NCBI GenBank assembly: GCA_016802295.1
Contig: JAESIW010000180.1
Location: forward strand, 2,412,039 to 2,476,038
Source: Brachionus rotundiformis
Taxonomy: Eukaryota > Rotifera > Eurotatoria > Ploima > Brachionidae
Direction of reading: 5' to 3'
DNA: 64,000 bases
Shown here: one piece after another, positions 34,636-47,739 of the stretch
Layout of the letters: each line of letters opens with the position of its first letter
How positions within the stretch are numbered: the stretch's first letter is position 1
Made by a program: the position numbers and the translations under genes
Notes under the pieces: model-generated
Database searches by the model: none
What the model saw: only the letters and a program-made list of their open reading frames with translations
Told to the model about the DNA's origin: nothing

Positions 34636-34641
34636 AATAAA
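34636..34641 (+). terminator. AATAAA poly(A) signal of CPEB
   Basis: Hexamer 99 bp after the stop codon, followed by an A-rich run. It lies in the 223-bp gap between two converging genes. Confidence 0.55.
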
Positions 34642-34760
34642 CTGAAAAAAAAAAAATTTGTACAAAAATTTAATGTTAATAAAATAAATAAGTAGTTAAA
34701 CATTTTTTATGACCGGACAAGAATAAAATCGATCTTTTTAAAAATTATTTACATTTGAGG

Positions 34761-35064
34761 TTACAATCTGTATAAACGAGTTGGTGTGGTCGTTGGTGGT
34801 ACATAGCATATATGAAGATGTAATGGTCCTGTTTTTGAGGGAAGTATTTTTATTCTGAAAATATATTCCTCTAATTTTTCATGAACAACCTTTGCTTCAT
34901 AGCCATCAGTGTATGTTGCTTTGCACTTGACGCTTCCTTTTCCACATTTTTTGGTATTCACTGAAACAGAAAGTAAAATTAAAAAACCAGAATATAAACA
35001 ATTCAGCTTTATTACCAATAAATGATACATTTTTAATATCGACAATAGGCACAGTGGAATGCAT
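34761..35064 (-). CDS. 82-residue protein with a filamin-repeat-like fold
   Basis: Exons 35016-35064 and 34761-34960 join with phase 1 across a 55-bp intron. The sequence VNTKKCGKGSVKCKATYTDG followed by KVVHEKLEEYIFRIKILPSK and PLHLHICY resembles a single filamin immunoglobulin-like repeat (CGxGxVxCxVxYxDG then FxxxxxPxxxGxxxIxVxY). A normal filamin has up to 24 repeats and an actin-binding domain; this one is a lone repeat with 17 residues before it and a short Pro/Thr-rich tail (PPTTTPTR). The splice sites are strong and the second-exon frame is open to the stop, so the gene looks real. Function unknown; it could bind filamin partners. The similarity is by eye only. Confidence 0.6.
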
Positions 35065-36099
35065 TTTTTAAATTACAAAATAAATAAATCTAAAGAGTTT
35101 AACTAAACAAAATCGTATAGATTTATTGACTTTTAAATCAAGATATGTGTCAGCTTTTTGAAGCGTTGCTCTAACTAATTAATTAAAAATAAAAATATTT
35201 TCGGAAATGAATTAGCCAAATGAACAATAAAAAATTCCTATTATTTGATGATAAAATCAAGTTTAAAAAAAACATCGTCACTCATCTGATATTTTAAAGA
35301 TTGAAATTTTATATTAATGAAAAATTGCTTGGTTCTTTTTTGGCAATATTTTTAAAATTCGCTAAAAAAATAATAAAGTCATTCATTTGTCATAAGCACA
35401 CGAAAAGCTAAATGAGACCAAGTTTGACTTAATGTATTTTTTTCGAGCAAAATATTTTACAAATAAGCTAATTAAAAAAATGTCCTAGGGAGTTTTTTTA
35501 AAAAATACTCTTTACTTGTAAATTAATTTTTGATAAATTTAATTAAATATATGAACAACACAAAACACGCTTTTTCAAAATCCTCGGAACATATTATTAA
35601 TTTTTAAATATTATTTGTTTTGTCTATAGAACTCATTTGGAAAAAACCCAAACAACCCAGATTTAGATTTATAAAAATTAATATAAAATTTTCTCAGACT
35701 GATCAGATAAAAAACAATAATTGAGTATCCTCTAAAGTTTATCAAGAATTTGTACGTATATTCTCATTTAACTAAACTATTAAGTTTTTATTTTTAATTT
35801 CCGAAAAAATTTTATTTTAAATACCTTACATGATTACATATTTTAACTAGAATTTTTACAAAGTAATTAGTTGATTGAATTCCACAAAAATATAAAAATA
35901 CATGAAAAACAATTTGCTGTATCATGAAAATAATAATACAAAAATTTGACATAAGTATTCTAATTGGGACATTTGGCACAGATAAAAAAATTTCTCTAAC
36001 CAAGCTACATGTAATTGTTTATTAAGTTTAGTTAAAATTAGTTTTAATTGAGAAATTTTAGTATATAATTGATTGTAAAATAAATTACTAAAGGAAAAA
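35065..36099. other. AT-rich intergenic DNA
   Basis: No feature that I can support. Open frames on the minus strand near 35812-36113 are low-complexity and lack splice or family support. Confidence 0.5.
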
Positions 36100-36255
36100 A
36101 TGAGCCAAAGCACTCAAAGTTTTAAATTGGAAGATTGTGAATTACAGAATGATAAAATTGTAGAGAATTTGCTTCAAAGCAGAACATTTAACTATAAGCC
36201 TCCACGTAAACCAACTCAAATAAATCAACTGAAAGAAAAAGAGACCGAAAATTAA
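36100..36255 (+). CDS. Small 51-residue hypothetical protein
   Basis: ATG at 36100, preceded by AAGGAAAAA, opens a 51-codon frame: MSQSTQSFKLEDCELQN and so on, with NYKPPRKPTQ in the C-terminal half and a charged end (KEKETEN). G/C content and codon use are clearly more coding-like than the flanking DNA, and an AATAAA (36304) follows within 60 bp. It could be a complete small protein or a single exon. I recognise no family. It has no membrane segment and no cysteine pattern. Confidence 0.45.
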   Translation: MSQSTQSFKLEDCELQNDKIVENLLQSRTFNYKPPRKPTQINQLKEKETEN

Positions 36256-37302
36256 CTTTAATCGAAAAAAGAAAATTTTAACTTTTATCTAGTTAATTCA
36301 ACTAAATAAACTAAAATTTCTTTATAAAAACAAATACTCAATTTTTTTTTTATTTACAAATAAAACCTTTAGAAAAATTTTACTAAGACTTTGATTTGAA
36401 ATATTTAAATTGATTTTATCATTCACTAGATAATAGTCTTACTTTTACCAAAACAAAAAAGGCAATTATGGTAAGAGCGAAATAAAAAATTTTTATTTTT
36501 TCCGAGTTTAGCTTATTTTAATTTAAAATAAGATATTAAAATACTTAATGGAAAAAATGAACCATTTTTAATTCAATGTTTTAGAAAAATCAAAACATAC
36601 TTTGTAAATAATTAAAAATTCAAATGTTTCAAAAAAGACTAGAATTTTATAGATAAAATAATTGAATAATCTTTAATTTAATATTGAAACCAACTTTTTT
36701 GATTAAAACAAATAATAAAATTTTCAACAATCTCACTCGATAAATCAAAATATATTTCTATTTATTTTGTAAAGAGATTTTTAAATTGCAAAGAAGGTCT
36801 ATTTATAATTTGGAAAAAATGAAATACTTTTGAAGAAAATTTGTCGATTAAAGTTTGTCTAAAGTACTTTTGAAAGCTTTTATAAAATTTATTTATTTTA
36901 TTTCGAAAAAAATTAAATTAAAAACTCAATTTTTATTTTATGTGATTTTCTTAATGTTGGATATAATAGAAATTAGGTTTTGATTGAAATATTATTTGGT
37001 TAACTTAATTTTTAAATTGCTTTTTAAATCGAAATTAAAGTTAAAAGATTGAAATTTTGTGCTTAAATTTTGGTTACTCGAACTTCATCTAAAACTTAAT
37101 TTTCCCACGGAGGTCATCTTTATCTAGTTTATATATCTTTTTTCTATCTGCCTGATGAAAATTCACAAGTTAATTGAAAAATTTTAAAAAGCGACAAATG
37201 TAAACTTAATCTTAAAATTTGCTTAAAAATGATACGTTTAAAAAAATTATAATATTTAAATAATTGAAAATATGAAATAATTTTTTTTAATTTAATAAAT
37301 TA
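36256..37302. other. AT-rich intergenic DNA before EDEM2
   Basis: Nothing recognisable apart from the probable 3' end of the 51-codon gene and the EDEM2 upstream region. Confidence 0.5.
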
Positions 37303-39718
37303 ATGATAATGATCAATATAAGTCAATTTTTCGAAACTTTCTTATTGTTACTTATCATCAGTATATCAGTATACTGTATTGAAAAAAAGACTTATAGCCA
37401 TGAAGCAAAGTCTATTAATTTGGAGAACTATAGGTAATTTAAAAATGATAAAGATTTATATCTTTAAAAAAATACCTTTTTTAAGAGAGAGAGTTAAGGA
37501 AATGTTTTATCATGCATATAATAACTACATCTATAATGCCTATCCATACGATGAATTAAAACCTATAAGCTGTCAAGGATTTGATACTTGGGGAAGGTAA
37601 AAAGAATAAATTTCTGATTAATTGATTGATTTAAAAAAATCTCTAATTCTTAAGTTATTCTCTTACTCTAATTGATGCTCTTGACATGCTTGTTATTCTT
37701 GGTAACAGGACAGAGTTTGAAAGAGTTTCTAATTTACTTGTGAATACTATTAATTTTGATAAGGATATTAATGTATCTGTCTTTGAAACGAATATTAGAG
37801 GTAAATAAAAAATAAATATTGTTCAAAGTTTAAATTATAATTTTTAAGTTATCGGAGGACTGCTTTCAGCTCATTTATTATCTTATAGACTCTACATTGA
37901 TCAAAACAGCAGTGAAATAGATGTAACAAAAAACTCACATTTAGATCCAGAATGGCCGTGTAATGGACCTTTACTGAGACTTGCAGTAAAAGCAGCAGAT
38001 AAAATTTTACCTGGTAAGAATAATAAAACTTAAGTTTTTACATTTTATTTTTGAAAAGATTTAGTTTATATTTGGCTATTTAAATTTAGATTATTTTTTC
38101 GTAAATTAACTCTTAACATGCAATTTAAAAAAATATAAGAGACTAATTATTTTTAAATACAATCTAGCCTTTAATACTCCAACTGGCATGCCTTATGGAA
38201 CAGTGAACTTAAAAAATGGAGTCCCAAAAGATGAAACTCCAATTACTTGGTAAAAATTAAAAAAAATTCATTTTTTTAATTGATAAATTAGACATGGATT
38301 ATAAGTGTTGCCGGAGTGGGTACATTTTTAATTGAGTTTTCGGCTCTATCGAGGTTAACTGGTGACGAAAAGTATGAGAAGGCTGCTATGAAAGCCATGA
38401 ATGCACTATGGAATCATCGATCATCAATAAATCTTGTTGGCAATCATATAAACACACTGACTGGTCAATGGACTGGAGCTGATGCCACAATTGGTAGCGG
38501 CGTCGACTCATATTTTGAATATTTAGTCAAAGCTGGTATCATGCTCAATAAACCAGAATTGATTGAACAATTTCGTACCTTTCAAAGAGCTATAGATAAA
38601 TATTTACTGCATGATGACTGGTTTTTTTGGGCTAATATGAACTCTGGAAAAAAATCTCTACCATTATTTTCATCATTAGAAGCGTTCTATCCCGGAACTC
38701 TGGTACTAGTAGGTAATTTAGGGCAAGCGATTAAGTTGGTAGATAATTATCATACTATTTGGCGCCAATTTGGAGGTTTGAGAAAAAAATTCAATATCTC
38801 ATTTGTTTTCTAATCAAATTTAAAAGGACTTCCTGAATTTTTTAATATACAATCCAATTCTATTCACAATAATCGCGAAGCGTATCCACTTAGACCAGAA
38901 CTAATCGAATCAATAATGTATATTTTAAAAGCGAAGAATTATGATTTAAAGTTTGTTGAGATGGCGATTGATTATTTGGAGTCAATCGACCGAATAAGCA
39001 GACTTGAATGTGGTTTTGCCACAGTAAGATTATTTTGTTGTTAAATTAAATTAAAATCAAGTTCTATTAATATATTAAGTAATTTAGATTAAAGATGTAA
39101 GAGACCACAAGCTGGATGACAGAATGGAATCATTTTTTTTGGCTGAAACTCTAAAATATTTGTACCTTATCTTTGACAAAGAAAATTTTCTACACAATGA
39201 CATATCATCTAGCAATTTCAAAATTATAAAAAACAAAAAAGGTTGATAATTTTGGTTGATTTCGAAAAATTTAATCTATTTTTCTAGGCGAGTGTGTGAT
39301 AGAAACTGGATTCATTTTTTTCAATACTGAAGCACATCCAATCGATGGTGCTACTTTAGATTGTTGCCAAACACTTAGATCTCAGGAAAACAATGAATTG
39401 TTGCCAGAAATAATTGACTGGTATGTTGATCTAAAATCTGGTCATCATTCATTCGGAGACTTTGATAAGCGAAAAGACTTTAAAACTCTGAATCAAGAAT
39501 ATGAAGAATTGAGAGAAATTTTAAGAAATGAAGAAGACCAAGAAGTTAAACAACATCAAAATTACTGCAAAAATAAACAAGAGTTTAATCAATTACCGAT
39601 AAAAACTAGCCTGTCATTTTTAAGACAAATAGGACATGATTTACCATTTAGTTGCTTTTTAAATGATAGCTTTTTAAATCATGTTAACACTTATAATAGT
39701 TTTACTTATTTTCCATGA
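37303..39718 (+). CDS. EDEM2: EDEM2, ER degradation-enhancing alpha-mannosidase-like protein
   Basis: Nine exons (37303-37433, 37486-37596, 37655-37800, 37849-38013, 38168-38249, 38306-38775, 38827-39023, 39088-39241, 39288-39718) give 628 residues, all phases consistent. A signal peptide is visible (FLLLLIISISVYC). The glycosyl hydrolase 47 domain follows, with MFYHAYNNYIYNAYPYDELK, SVFETNIRVIGGLLSAHLL, GVDSYFEYLVKAG, YPLRPELIES, DHKLDDRMESFFLAET and FNTEAHPI, closest to EDEM2. Known role: mannose trimming of N-glycans on misfolded glycoproteins in the ER, committing them to ERAD. The tail after residue 550 is longer and more charged than in the human protein and shows no ER-retention signal. 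Two start codons (37303 and 37309) are in frame. An AATAAA follows at 39743. Confidence 0.94.
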
Positions 39719-39742
39719 TTAATCAATATAATTATATTCCTA

Positions 39743-39748
39743 AATAAA
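39743..39748 (+). terminator. AATAAA poly(A) signal of EDEM2
   Basis: Hexamer 25 bp after the EDEM2 stop. WDR6 starts only about 100 bp further on, on the same strand. Confidence 0.5.
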
Positions 39749-39846
39749 AGTTATATTTAAATGTTGTTTTAGTTCACTTAATCTGGAATAATTAACCAGA
39801 AAATTGATCAGTAAATTTGAGGTTATATTCAATACTTAAGATTAAA

Positions 39847-42800
39847 ATGGATAGTATTTTCTCTCCAGTTTTTTACAAAGGTCCAATTACCAGCTGCGAA
39901 TATTTGGACAATCAAAGAATATTAATTGGTAAAAAGATTATTACTTTAATATAAATACGATAGTAATTTTTAAACTATTTTGGAAAATTTCTATTTATTT
40001 AATAAGTTTCAAAATAAGTAAATACTTTTGATACAATTAAGGCTAATTTTTTATGTTAAACGACTTTTTAATGACATACTAAGCTAATATATTCGAAAGT
40101 TTGTTTGATTGTTCTATTTAATTGTTAATTTTGTTCCTGCTTCATAAAAAATTGAATTCATAATTAATTTTAGTTATTAATCACATATTTTTAATCAACT
40201 CGAGCATGTCATTTGTATAACTAATAAACAAAAGAAGCTTTATTTGTTATAAAAAATTTTAATGCTTCAATTGATCATCGTAAAAGTATTTGAAAATTTT
40301 AATCGTAATTTTTAGTTGCTTCATAAAGCTGGAAAATTTTTAAAATTTTATCAATATTTCTGTGAAAAAAATTACCGAAGTTTATTTATAGATTTTTAAC
40401 TGTAAATTTTTCTAAATTAAATTAAAACTCACTAATTTTCAAAGAATAAAAAGAAACTTTAGCTATCTTTATAGATGCTATTTGGGAAATAGCTAATTTT
40501 TTATATGTTTTCTTCTATCTTTTTCCTTTTTAATTACATTAAAAAATCGAAAATTATTTTTAGATATTTCAAAAATTTTTAATCTAATTTTCTAAAAAAT
40601 CATACTTCAAAATTTCTAAAATCTACTTTTTGTCAAAAAAATTGTCAGCATAAATATTTTAATATGAATAATAATGAGTGAATCTTATCTGTAACCATTT
40701 TTAGGATATGGACCATATATATCTTTGCTTAATGAAACTTCGTCAGAGGAAATATCAAAATTTATTGCCTTGAAATACAGAGTAATTCATAAGATTGTCA
40801 TTAACCCCACAAGCCGGAACAAAATTTGTGTTTTTGGTCAAAAAGCATTTAATTTGGTCTCATTGGATGAAAATAATTTTACTAACCAGATTGAGCGATA
40901 TGTTGAGTTAGATGATTGGATTTTTGACATTTATTGGATGGATTATGGCAAAAGCTTCCTTCTTGCGATTGTGCTGGCCCATAATAAATGTATAATATAC
41001 AATTTTGATAATAACAGCATTCAAAAAATAGTTGAATGTGACCAAAAATGCATGCTGTAAGAATTTTAAAAAAATTTAAACAAAAATTTATTATCTATTT
41101 ATAAGCTATTCAGCTAAAATTTTTGATAACAAGACATTAGAAGGTAGAGAAAACTTGCTGATTGCATCAGGAACAATATTTAATGAAGTTTTGATATGGT
41201 CTTTAAATGAAGGAACTGTGCTTTTGAACTTAAAAGGCCATCAAGGTGTTATTTTCAACATAGAATATTCCCATAGAACGAGCTCTGTCTATTCCACATC
41301 GGATGATCGCTCAATAAATGTATGGAAAATAAATTTCAATGAGAAAAGTGCTGAATTATTCACTCGATTCTACGGACACGATGCTCGGGTATGGAAGTGT
41401 AAGACATTTTTTAAAGACAATGTAGAATATTTATGTAGCATTGGCGAGGACTTGAAATGTTGCTTATGGAATGTAGAAGATAAGTCTTTAATTTACAGAT
41501 TTGATGCTATGAGAAAAGGATCCAAAAATATTTGGTCATTGGCTGTGAATGAAGCCAAACTTCAAATTGTAACTGGATGGGCTGATGGAGGACTAAGAAA
41601 ATTCGATCTTAACCACTATTTGACCAAAGAGAGTGTTGATGATTCAATAGATAAACGCCAAGAAAGTAATGAGCTTGATTTAAATTTTGAAAATCAAAAT
41701 GATTTTATAAGAAGTACAGTTTTAATTAACAGCAGAGTAATTTGTTGTACAAACTTGGGCTTTTTGTACATGATAGATCTCATAAATCAGAAACAAAAAC
41801 TCTTATTCAAAAGTATTCTTTTATCCAGTTTTAACACAATGACAAAAAATTATGTAGACAACAATCATTGGTGTCTTGCCATAGGAACACTTAAAGGATT
41901 TGTATTTCTACTTAATTTAAAATTCCAGGACAAAAATACCAGCGATCTCATTACTATTGATTGTATAAACTGCTTAGGAATTGAGGAAGAAATAGCTGAA
42001 TCAAACGCGGATAATTCTACTAAAATCAATTTATTAAATCAGGGTTCTTCCAAAATATTTAATGTAATTTGGCTAAAATACCAAAAAAGTACATTTCTTT
42101 TGGTTTGTTTTAGCCTTTTAAATGGTCTAATACACTTTTATGAACTTAAATCGAGCAAACAATTAAAGCTTATAGCCAGACTAAACTTGCCTGTATGTAA
42201 ACATAGATGGCTTACGTCGGCTACCATAATTACCATCAAATCACCAGCCAATGATGATGAATCCGCAAATAGTGAACAATTACGTCAAGAAGTTTACCTA
42301 ATTGGCGGTGACAAATGCGGAAATTTACATTTATACATGTTCGATGTACTTTTGGACTCATCTAGTGAAGATAATGAAAGTACTAATGAATTAAAATTGG
42401 TAAAACCATATGAAAGTATTAGCAGTGTAACCAAGGAAAACTCACCTATTTCTGCTATTTATGTACGAAATTTAGATCCAAATGATAGTGAAAGTTTAAA
42501 CTTTTTTATACTTTGCTGCTGTAAAGATGGTTTTTACCGAGTTTTTGATTTAAACTCAAATTTTATAGATGAAAACAATGAGGAAACAAACCAAATTGTT
42601 AAAACAGAAAAGCAAACAACAACAATGCTGAAATTAATCAATAAATATCAAGTTAATTCCTATATTGATTTAATTGAAGAGTTTATATTTGATTCAGATG
42701 AGCGCAAAGAATATGATTTGGTAACTAATTTTGACCAACAATTGAGTTCTTGGGAAAAAAATAACTTGGAATTAAGCCTAAAGTTAGCTCTTTGTTTTTA

Positions 42801-44406
42801 TGGTGATAAGTTTATATTGTGGAATTTTCAATTAAACCGTTCACTATTTGAGTCAAGGTGTGGAGGAGCAAATCGGTCTTGGGACTTTGAGTTTACCAAT
42901 GATCCGAAGGATGAAAATTTGCTTTTTAGATTAATATATGTTAAGAATAAAAGTATCTCAGAAAATCGGAAAATTCTTTTTAGAAATGAAGTCGAGCGAC
43001 CCAAGTCACAAGCTAGCAATCATTTGTGCCAGAATTTCCACGGTAATACAATAACTATCAATAAATTTCTCTTTAGCAGTAAATATTTGCTGACTGGTTC
43101 TGAAGATACCCAGTTAATTGTCACCAAAATTACCAATGAAAATTTTAATCTTATCCATGAGTTTCATCTTCAAGGCCATGATTCTGTGGTTAAATGTATG
43201 GACTTTTATCGACTTAATCAAGCCGAAGTTTTGCTTGTAACTGCTGGCGGAAAAGCAAATATCAAAATATGGAAAATAATATTTGACCAAGATTTGCAAA
43301 ATATTGAAAGAATTATTAACTTATATGAGTTTAAGAGAAAATTATCAAACAATGCCAAAACCGGACCAAAAAGCTTAAAAATCGAAAAACCTTGGCTATG
43401 CATAGACCTCGAATCAAATCCCGACATAAGATTCATGGATGTCTGTCTTATAAATTCCAATAAAAAAAGTGATCCTCTTTTATGTTTTGCATGTTCTGAT
43501 GGATGTATCAGGTATTTTATTATGGATAAAATTTTTGGCAATTTTTGATTATATCTTGGTAGAATTTTTTGCTATTCAATTGAAACAAATAAATTGATTT
43601 TAATTAATAAATATGAGTATCAAAAATGCCTTATATGTATAAGACAATTAAAAATAAATGCTGAAGAATCGTACTTATTGGCGTTTGGTACTGATGGCAA
43701 GCTTTTATTTTGGAAAATAAATCATTCCGATGATCAAAAACCTCAGATAATTCCTGGTCTAAACCAATCAGGCATCAATGATGTGGATCTCATCCTAATT
43801 CCAGATTCTAGACAAGCTCTAATAGCAACTGTAGGAGATGATACTTGTTTAAGCTTGACAAGAATAGAAGTAAATTTTGACCAAGAAGTAAACGTTATAT
43901 CACCAATAGTTAAATTTGAAATGTCACATGCATCGGCGATTGCAGGTTAGTAAATAGCTCTTTTAGAGCAAAAAAGTAATCAATTTATCTCAGAAATTTT
44001 TAAATTAACCTACTTTAGATTTTACAAATTTGATAAAATGATTTTCTTATTTAAAATTTTAAGGAGTTAAATTTTTACTTCCTACTGTAATAGCAACTGT
44101 TTCCAAAGATCAACGCTTAGTTATTTGGCAAGTGGATTTAGAAAATAAAAAAGTAGTTAATATTTAACTAAAAATATTTGAATAGGAAATATTCTTTTTT
44201 AGAAAACACCACTTAAAGTCTATTTTTCAAATGTATCAGATGTGTCATCATTAGATCTTGTCAAATTAAATGAGTAATTGTTTTTTTTTTGAAAAATATT
44301 AATCAAATAAATTATTATATTTAGTGATTTGTACCGATTTTCACTGGTTGGAGTCGGAATGGAAATAATTGACTTCAAACTAATAGATGAAAATTTAGTC
44401 ATATAA
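39847..44406 (+). CDS. WDR6: WDR6, WD-repeat subunit of the tRNA 2'-O-methyltransferase complex
   Basis: Seven exons (39847-39928, 40705-41056, 41106-43511, 43563-43945, 44064-44152, 44203-44273, 44325-44406) give 1154 residues (human 1121). The N-terminus GPITSCEYLDNQRILIGYGPYI is the WDR6 opening. WD repeats are seen as ASGTIFNEVLIW, LKGHQGVIFNIEYS, STSDDRSINVWKI, FYGHDARVWKC, LQGHDSVVKCMDF and TAGGKANIKIW. Known role: partner of FTSJ1 (yeast Rtt10/Trm734 with Trm7) for Gm34 methylation of tRNA. Intron 1 (776 bp) is far longer than the others. An acceptor-like AG at 39839-39840 lies 6 bp before the ATG. The gene ends 56 bp from the convergent LRAT gene. Confidence 0.92.
39929..40704 (+). 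other. Long first intron of WDR6
   Basis: 776 bp of AT-rich DNA between exon 1 and exon 2. I found no embedded gene or RNA. Confidence 0.6.
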
Positions 44407-44462
44407 AAATTTTATTAAAAATAATAATTTAATAAATAAAAAAATTTGATTTAGTCCTAACA

Positions 44463-45488
44463 TTATTCCTCTGATTCATTATTTTTTTTGTCTTTTTTAA
44501 ACAGCCAAAGAGCAGATACAGCACCAATGACAAAAGAAGCATTTAAAAAAAGCATTTTTAATGCAGATTCAGCTTCTGGAGAACGGGAAATTCCATTTCT
44601 ATTAGCAGACACAAAATTCTGGCAATTATCATTCAAAATACTATACCCTGTTTCTCCTAGTCTTTTCTTACAATTTTCGAGTATCTCTTCGTTGTTTCTG
44701 AAATTAAATATTTAGCAAAAAATAATTTTTTATTTAAATTACCTTGGCTTATGTTTTGTGTCATAAAGGAAGTTGCCTTTATACAAACGTCTATAACCTG
44801 CTACTTCAATTACAAAATCTTCGCGAACACAAGCTTTTTCAGTTGGTGTACCTAACATACTCTTCGATGCAATATTAAATGAGGTTGGCTGCTCAGGCTC
44901 ACCATATTTATGTATTACAGTCATATATGAAGAATCTTATTTAACTTAATATAAAATTTTTTTAAATGAGATTTAATTACCGGAAAAAGTAGCATGATGA
45001 GTGTAAAAACTTCTTTCGAAAACTATGACATCTCCCTCCTGAATTTGGTGAATTTCTAAAAGATTAGATTTAATAATCGCTACCAAATTTTTAATTTCCA
45101 ATTGTTTGTCGATGCAAATATCTATAATATTTAATTCATAGCACATAAACTGGTAGTCTTTTTGAACAAAATCACAAAAGCTTTTGACATCATTAGCCTT
45201 CCATGTTTTGTTTTTCAAAGCTTCCTTATGAATAGTCTTCATGTTAAGTAAATCATCAAAAGCAGATAAATTTATTCCTATAGTTCTATCATAAAGACAC
45301 AATAACAAATCGCTTCCTTTAAAATTTAAAAAAAAATGTAGTTTAATTTTTCGATGCTATTTACCAATATAAAGACACAAAAGCCAGTTTTTTTTTGATT
45401 TTTCTGTTATACCAATACAATATCCTATGTTTCCTTCATTTTCGATAATCATGGTTAGCATTTCTTCAGCTGATCGAAAACTTCGCAT
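44463..45488 (-). CDS. LRAT/NlpC-type acyltransferase-like membrane protein
   Basis: Four exons (45365-45488, 44981-45316, 44743-44935, 44463-44697) give 295 residues. The LRAT domain is in the C-terminal half: EGDVIVFERSFYTHHATFSG with the catalytic His region, VIHKYGEP, then RLYKGNFLYDTKHKPR, and NDNCQNFVSANRNG holding the nucleophile Cys. A membrane helix (LNASFVIGAVSALWLF) and a KKDKKNNE tail follow, as in HRASLS/PLAAT proteins. These are phospholipases/acyltransferases acting on phospholipids at membranes. The N-terminal 150 residues are an extension absent from the small human PLAAT proteins, and I recognise nothing in them. Substrate unknown. It converges with WDR6 with a 56-bp gap. 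Confidence 0.82.
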
Positions 45489-46113
45489 TTTATTAGCAAA
45501 AATTCGAAAAATTTTATATTTTTTCAATATATTTAAGAATCATTAAAATTTAAGAAAAAAAGTAATTTTGAAATATGATTATTGTTTATTTTATTTATAT
45601 TAGTATATGTAATCAATTTTATTTTTAGTAAATTATTATTTTTCTTAACTGATTAAACTTTGCAGGCTTTAGTTTTAATTACATAATTAAATCATGTACA
45701 GGTAAAAACTAATATTCATATGATTCAAAAAAAGCATCATTATATCTTATTGAGATTTGATTAAAATAAAATAATATATTTTAAATTCATAATTCATAAA
45801 TTTAATTTTTATGGTTGTTATTCTAATAAAAATCGATATAGATAAAAAGACCATCAAGTTTTATTGAGTTGGTAAGTTTCAATGGTCTAGCACGTTAAAA
45901 GTAAAAAGTACCTTCTGGAAGAACATACCATCCAGTGTGCTGCAAGAATTTTTTTTGTTTAATAGAATTAAAGATAATTGAGTTAATTTTAGGATTGTAT
46001 CATTCAACAATAAAAAAATAATATCGAGCTATAATCTAGTCAGTGAATTAAAAACACTTAATCTGCCATAGCTTATTATTATCATTAAAAATTTAAATTA
46101 ATGGTTAAAAATT
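45489..46113. other. Intergenic between LRAT-like gene and fumarase
   Basis: 625 bp of AT-rich DNA with the fumarase 3' UTR. No gene seen. Confidence 0.55.
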
Positions 46114-47739
46114 TTATTTTGGAGAAAGCATTTCTTCTGGTCTAACCCAAGCATCAAATTGTTCACTGGTAACATAACCAAGTTCTATCGCTGCTTCTTT
46201 TAAATTCTTATCCTCCTTAAATGCTTTCTTGGCAATCTGTGCTGCCTTGTCATATCCAATTTTGGAATTTAGAGCAGTTACCAGCATTAATGATTCTTTG
46301 GTATACAAATCTAATCGTCCCTCTATACCTTTTATACCAATAACACAATATTTATTAAATGAACAAATTGAATCGCTTAATAATCTAATTGATTGCAGAA
46401 CATTTCGAGCAATTAATGGCTTGTAGACATTTAATTGTAAATGGCCATTTGCTCCACCAAAACTAACTGCCACATGATTTCCCATTACTTGAGCAGCTAC
46501 CATGGTCATTGCCTCGCATTGAGTCGGATTTACTTTACCTGGCATTATTGAGCTTCCTGGCTCATTTTCTGGAATACTTATTTCAGCAAGACCGCATCTT
46601 GGCCCACTAGAAAGCAATCTAATATCATTTGCTATTTTATGCAAACTTACAGCTAGTGTATTAAGAGCGCCGCTCACTTCCACCAAAGTATCATGAGTTG
46701 CCAGAGATTCGAATTTATTCTCAGCTGGTCTAAATTCAAGACTAGTTAGCATTGATATTTCTTTGCAACACTTCTCGTCAAATCCTTTTCGAGTATTTAA
46801 ACCTGTACCAACAGCAGTGCCTCCAATTGCAAGCAAATAGAGTCTTGGCAAAGTGGCATTCAATCTATCAAGTGAGAATCTAATTTGTTGGGCAAAAGCT
46901 GAAAATTCTTGTCCAAGAGTCATTGGAACTGCATCTTGCATGTGTGTTCTACCAATTTTGATTAATTTAGAAAATTCATCACTCTTTTTACTCAAACTAG
47001 TTAAAAACTCTTCCAATTTTGGAACAAGTTTTTCTTTAAGCTCTAAGGCAACAGCAATATGCATTGCTGTAGGAAAAGTATCATTGGAACTTTGACTCAT
47101 GTTCACGTGATCATTTGGATTGACCATTTTGGAGCCCAATTGTCCCCCTAAAATCTCAGTGGCTCGGTTTCCGATCACTTCATTTACATTCATGTTGGTT
47201 TGAGTTCCTGATCCAGTTTGCCATATTGATAATGGAAATTGATCTGAGGATAATTTTTGCTCAATGACCTCCTCACATGCTTGGATAATAGCATTAGATT
47301 TTTGTTCATCAAGGCCGTATGTTTGGTTTACTTTGGCAGCGGCCTTTTTCAGAATACCAAATGCTTTGATAATTGGAATCTTTAATATAAATAAATTATT
47401 CCTAATTGAAATTAATTTTGAATTATTTCTTAAATTTATTTTAATTTTATAATAATTCTTACCGGCATTCGTTCAAACTGGTCTCCTATATTGAAGTGAA
47501 TTAAAGAACGAGCTGTGTTCGCACCGTAGTATTTGTCTGCTGGTACTTTTATTTCACCAAAGCTATCTCTTTCAATGCGGAACTGCTCCATTTTAAGAAT
47601 ATTAGTAGTTTTTATTGGCCTAAATTGTTCAACTAAAGATATAAAATAAAATTTTAATTTTTGATAAATGTTTGGAAACAATACAGATTTGGTAATGACT
47701 GAGAATTCCTTTAATTGGAACTCTTCTGTAAGACTTCAT
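46114..47739 (-). CDS. FH: Fumarate hydratase, class II, mitochondrial
   Basis: Three exons: 47685-47739, 47463-47632 and 46114-47379, total 496 residues (human 510). Exon 1 encodes a basic presequence (MKSYRRVPIKGILSHYQI) that fits a mitochondrial targeting signal. The mature part starts near FRIERDSFGEIKVP. Hallmarks are WQTGSGTQTNMNVNEVI, NDHVNMSQSSNDTFPTAMH, IGRTHMQDAVPMTLGQEF and the signature GSSIMPGKVNPTQCEAM. Reaction: reversible hydration of fumarate to L-malate in the TCA cycle; the catalytic His is in the GRTHMQDA block and the Ser in the GSSIMPGK loop. The inner ATG before MEQFRIERD could give a cytosolic form, since dual localisation is known for fumarases. All splice phases agree. 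Confidence 0.96.
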
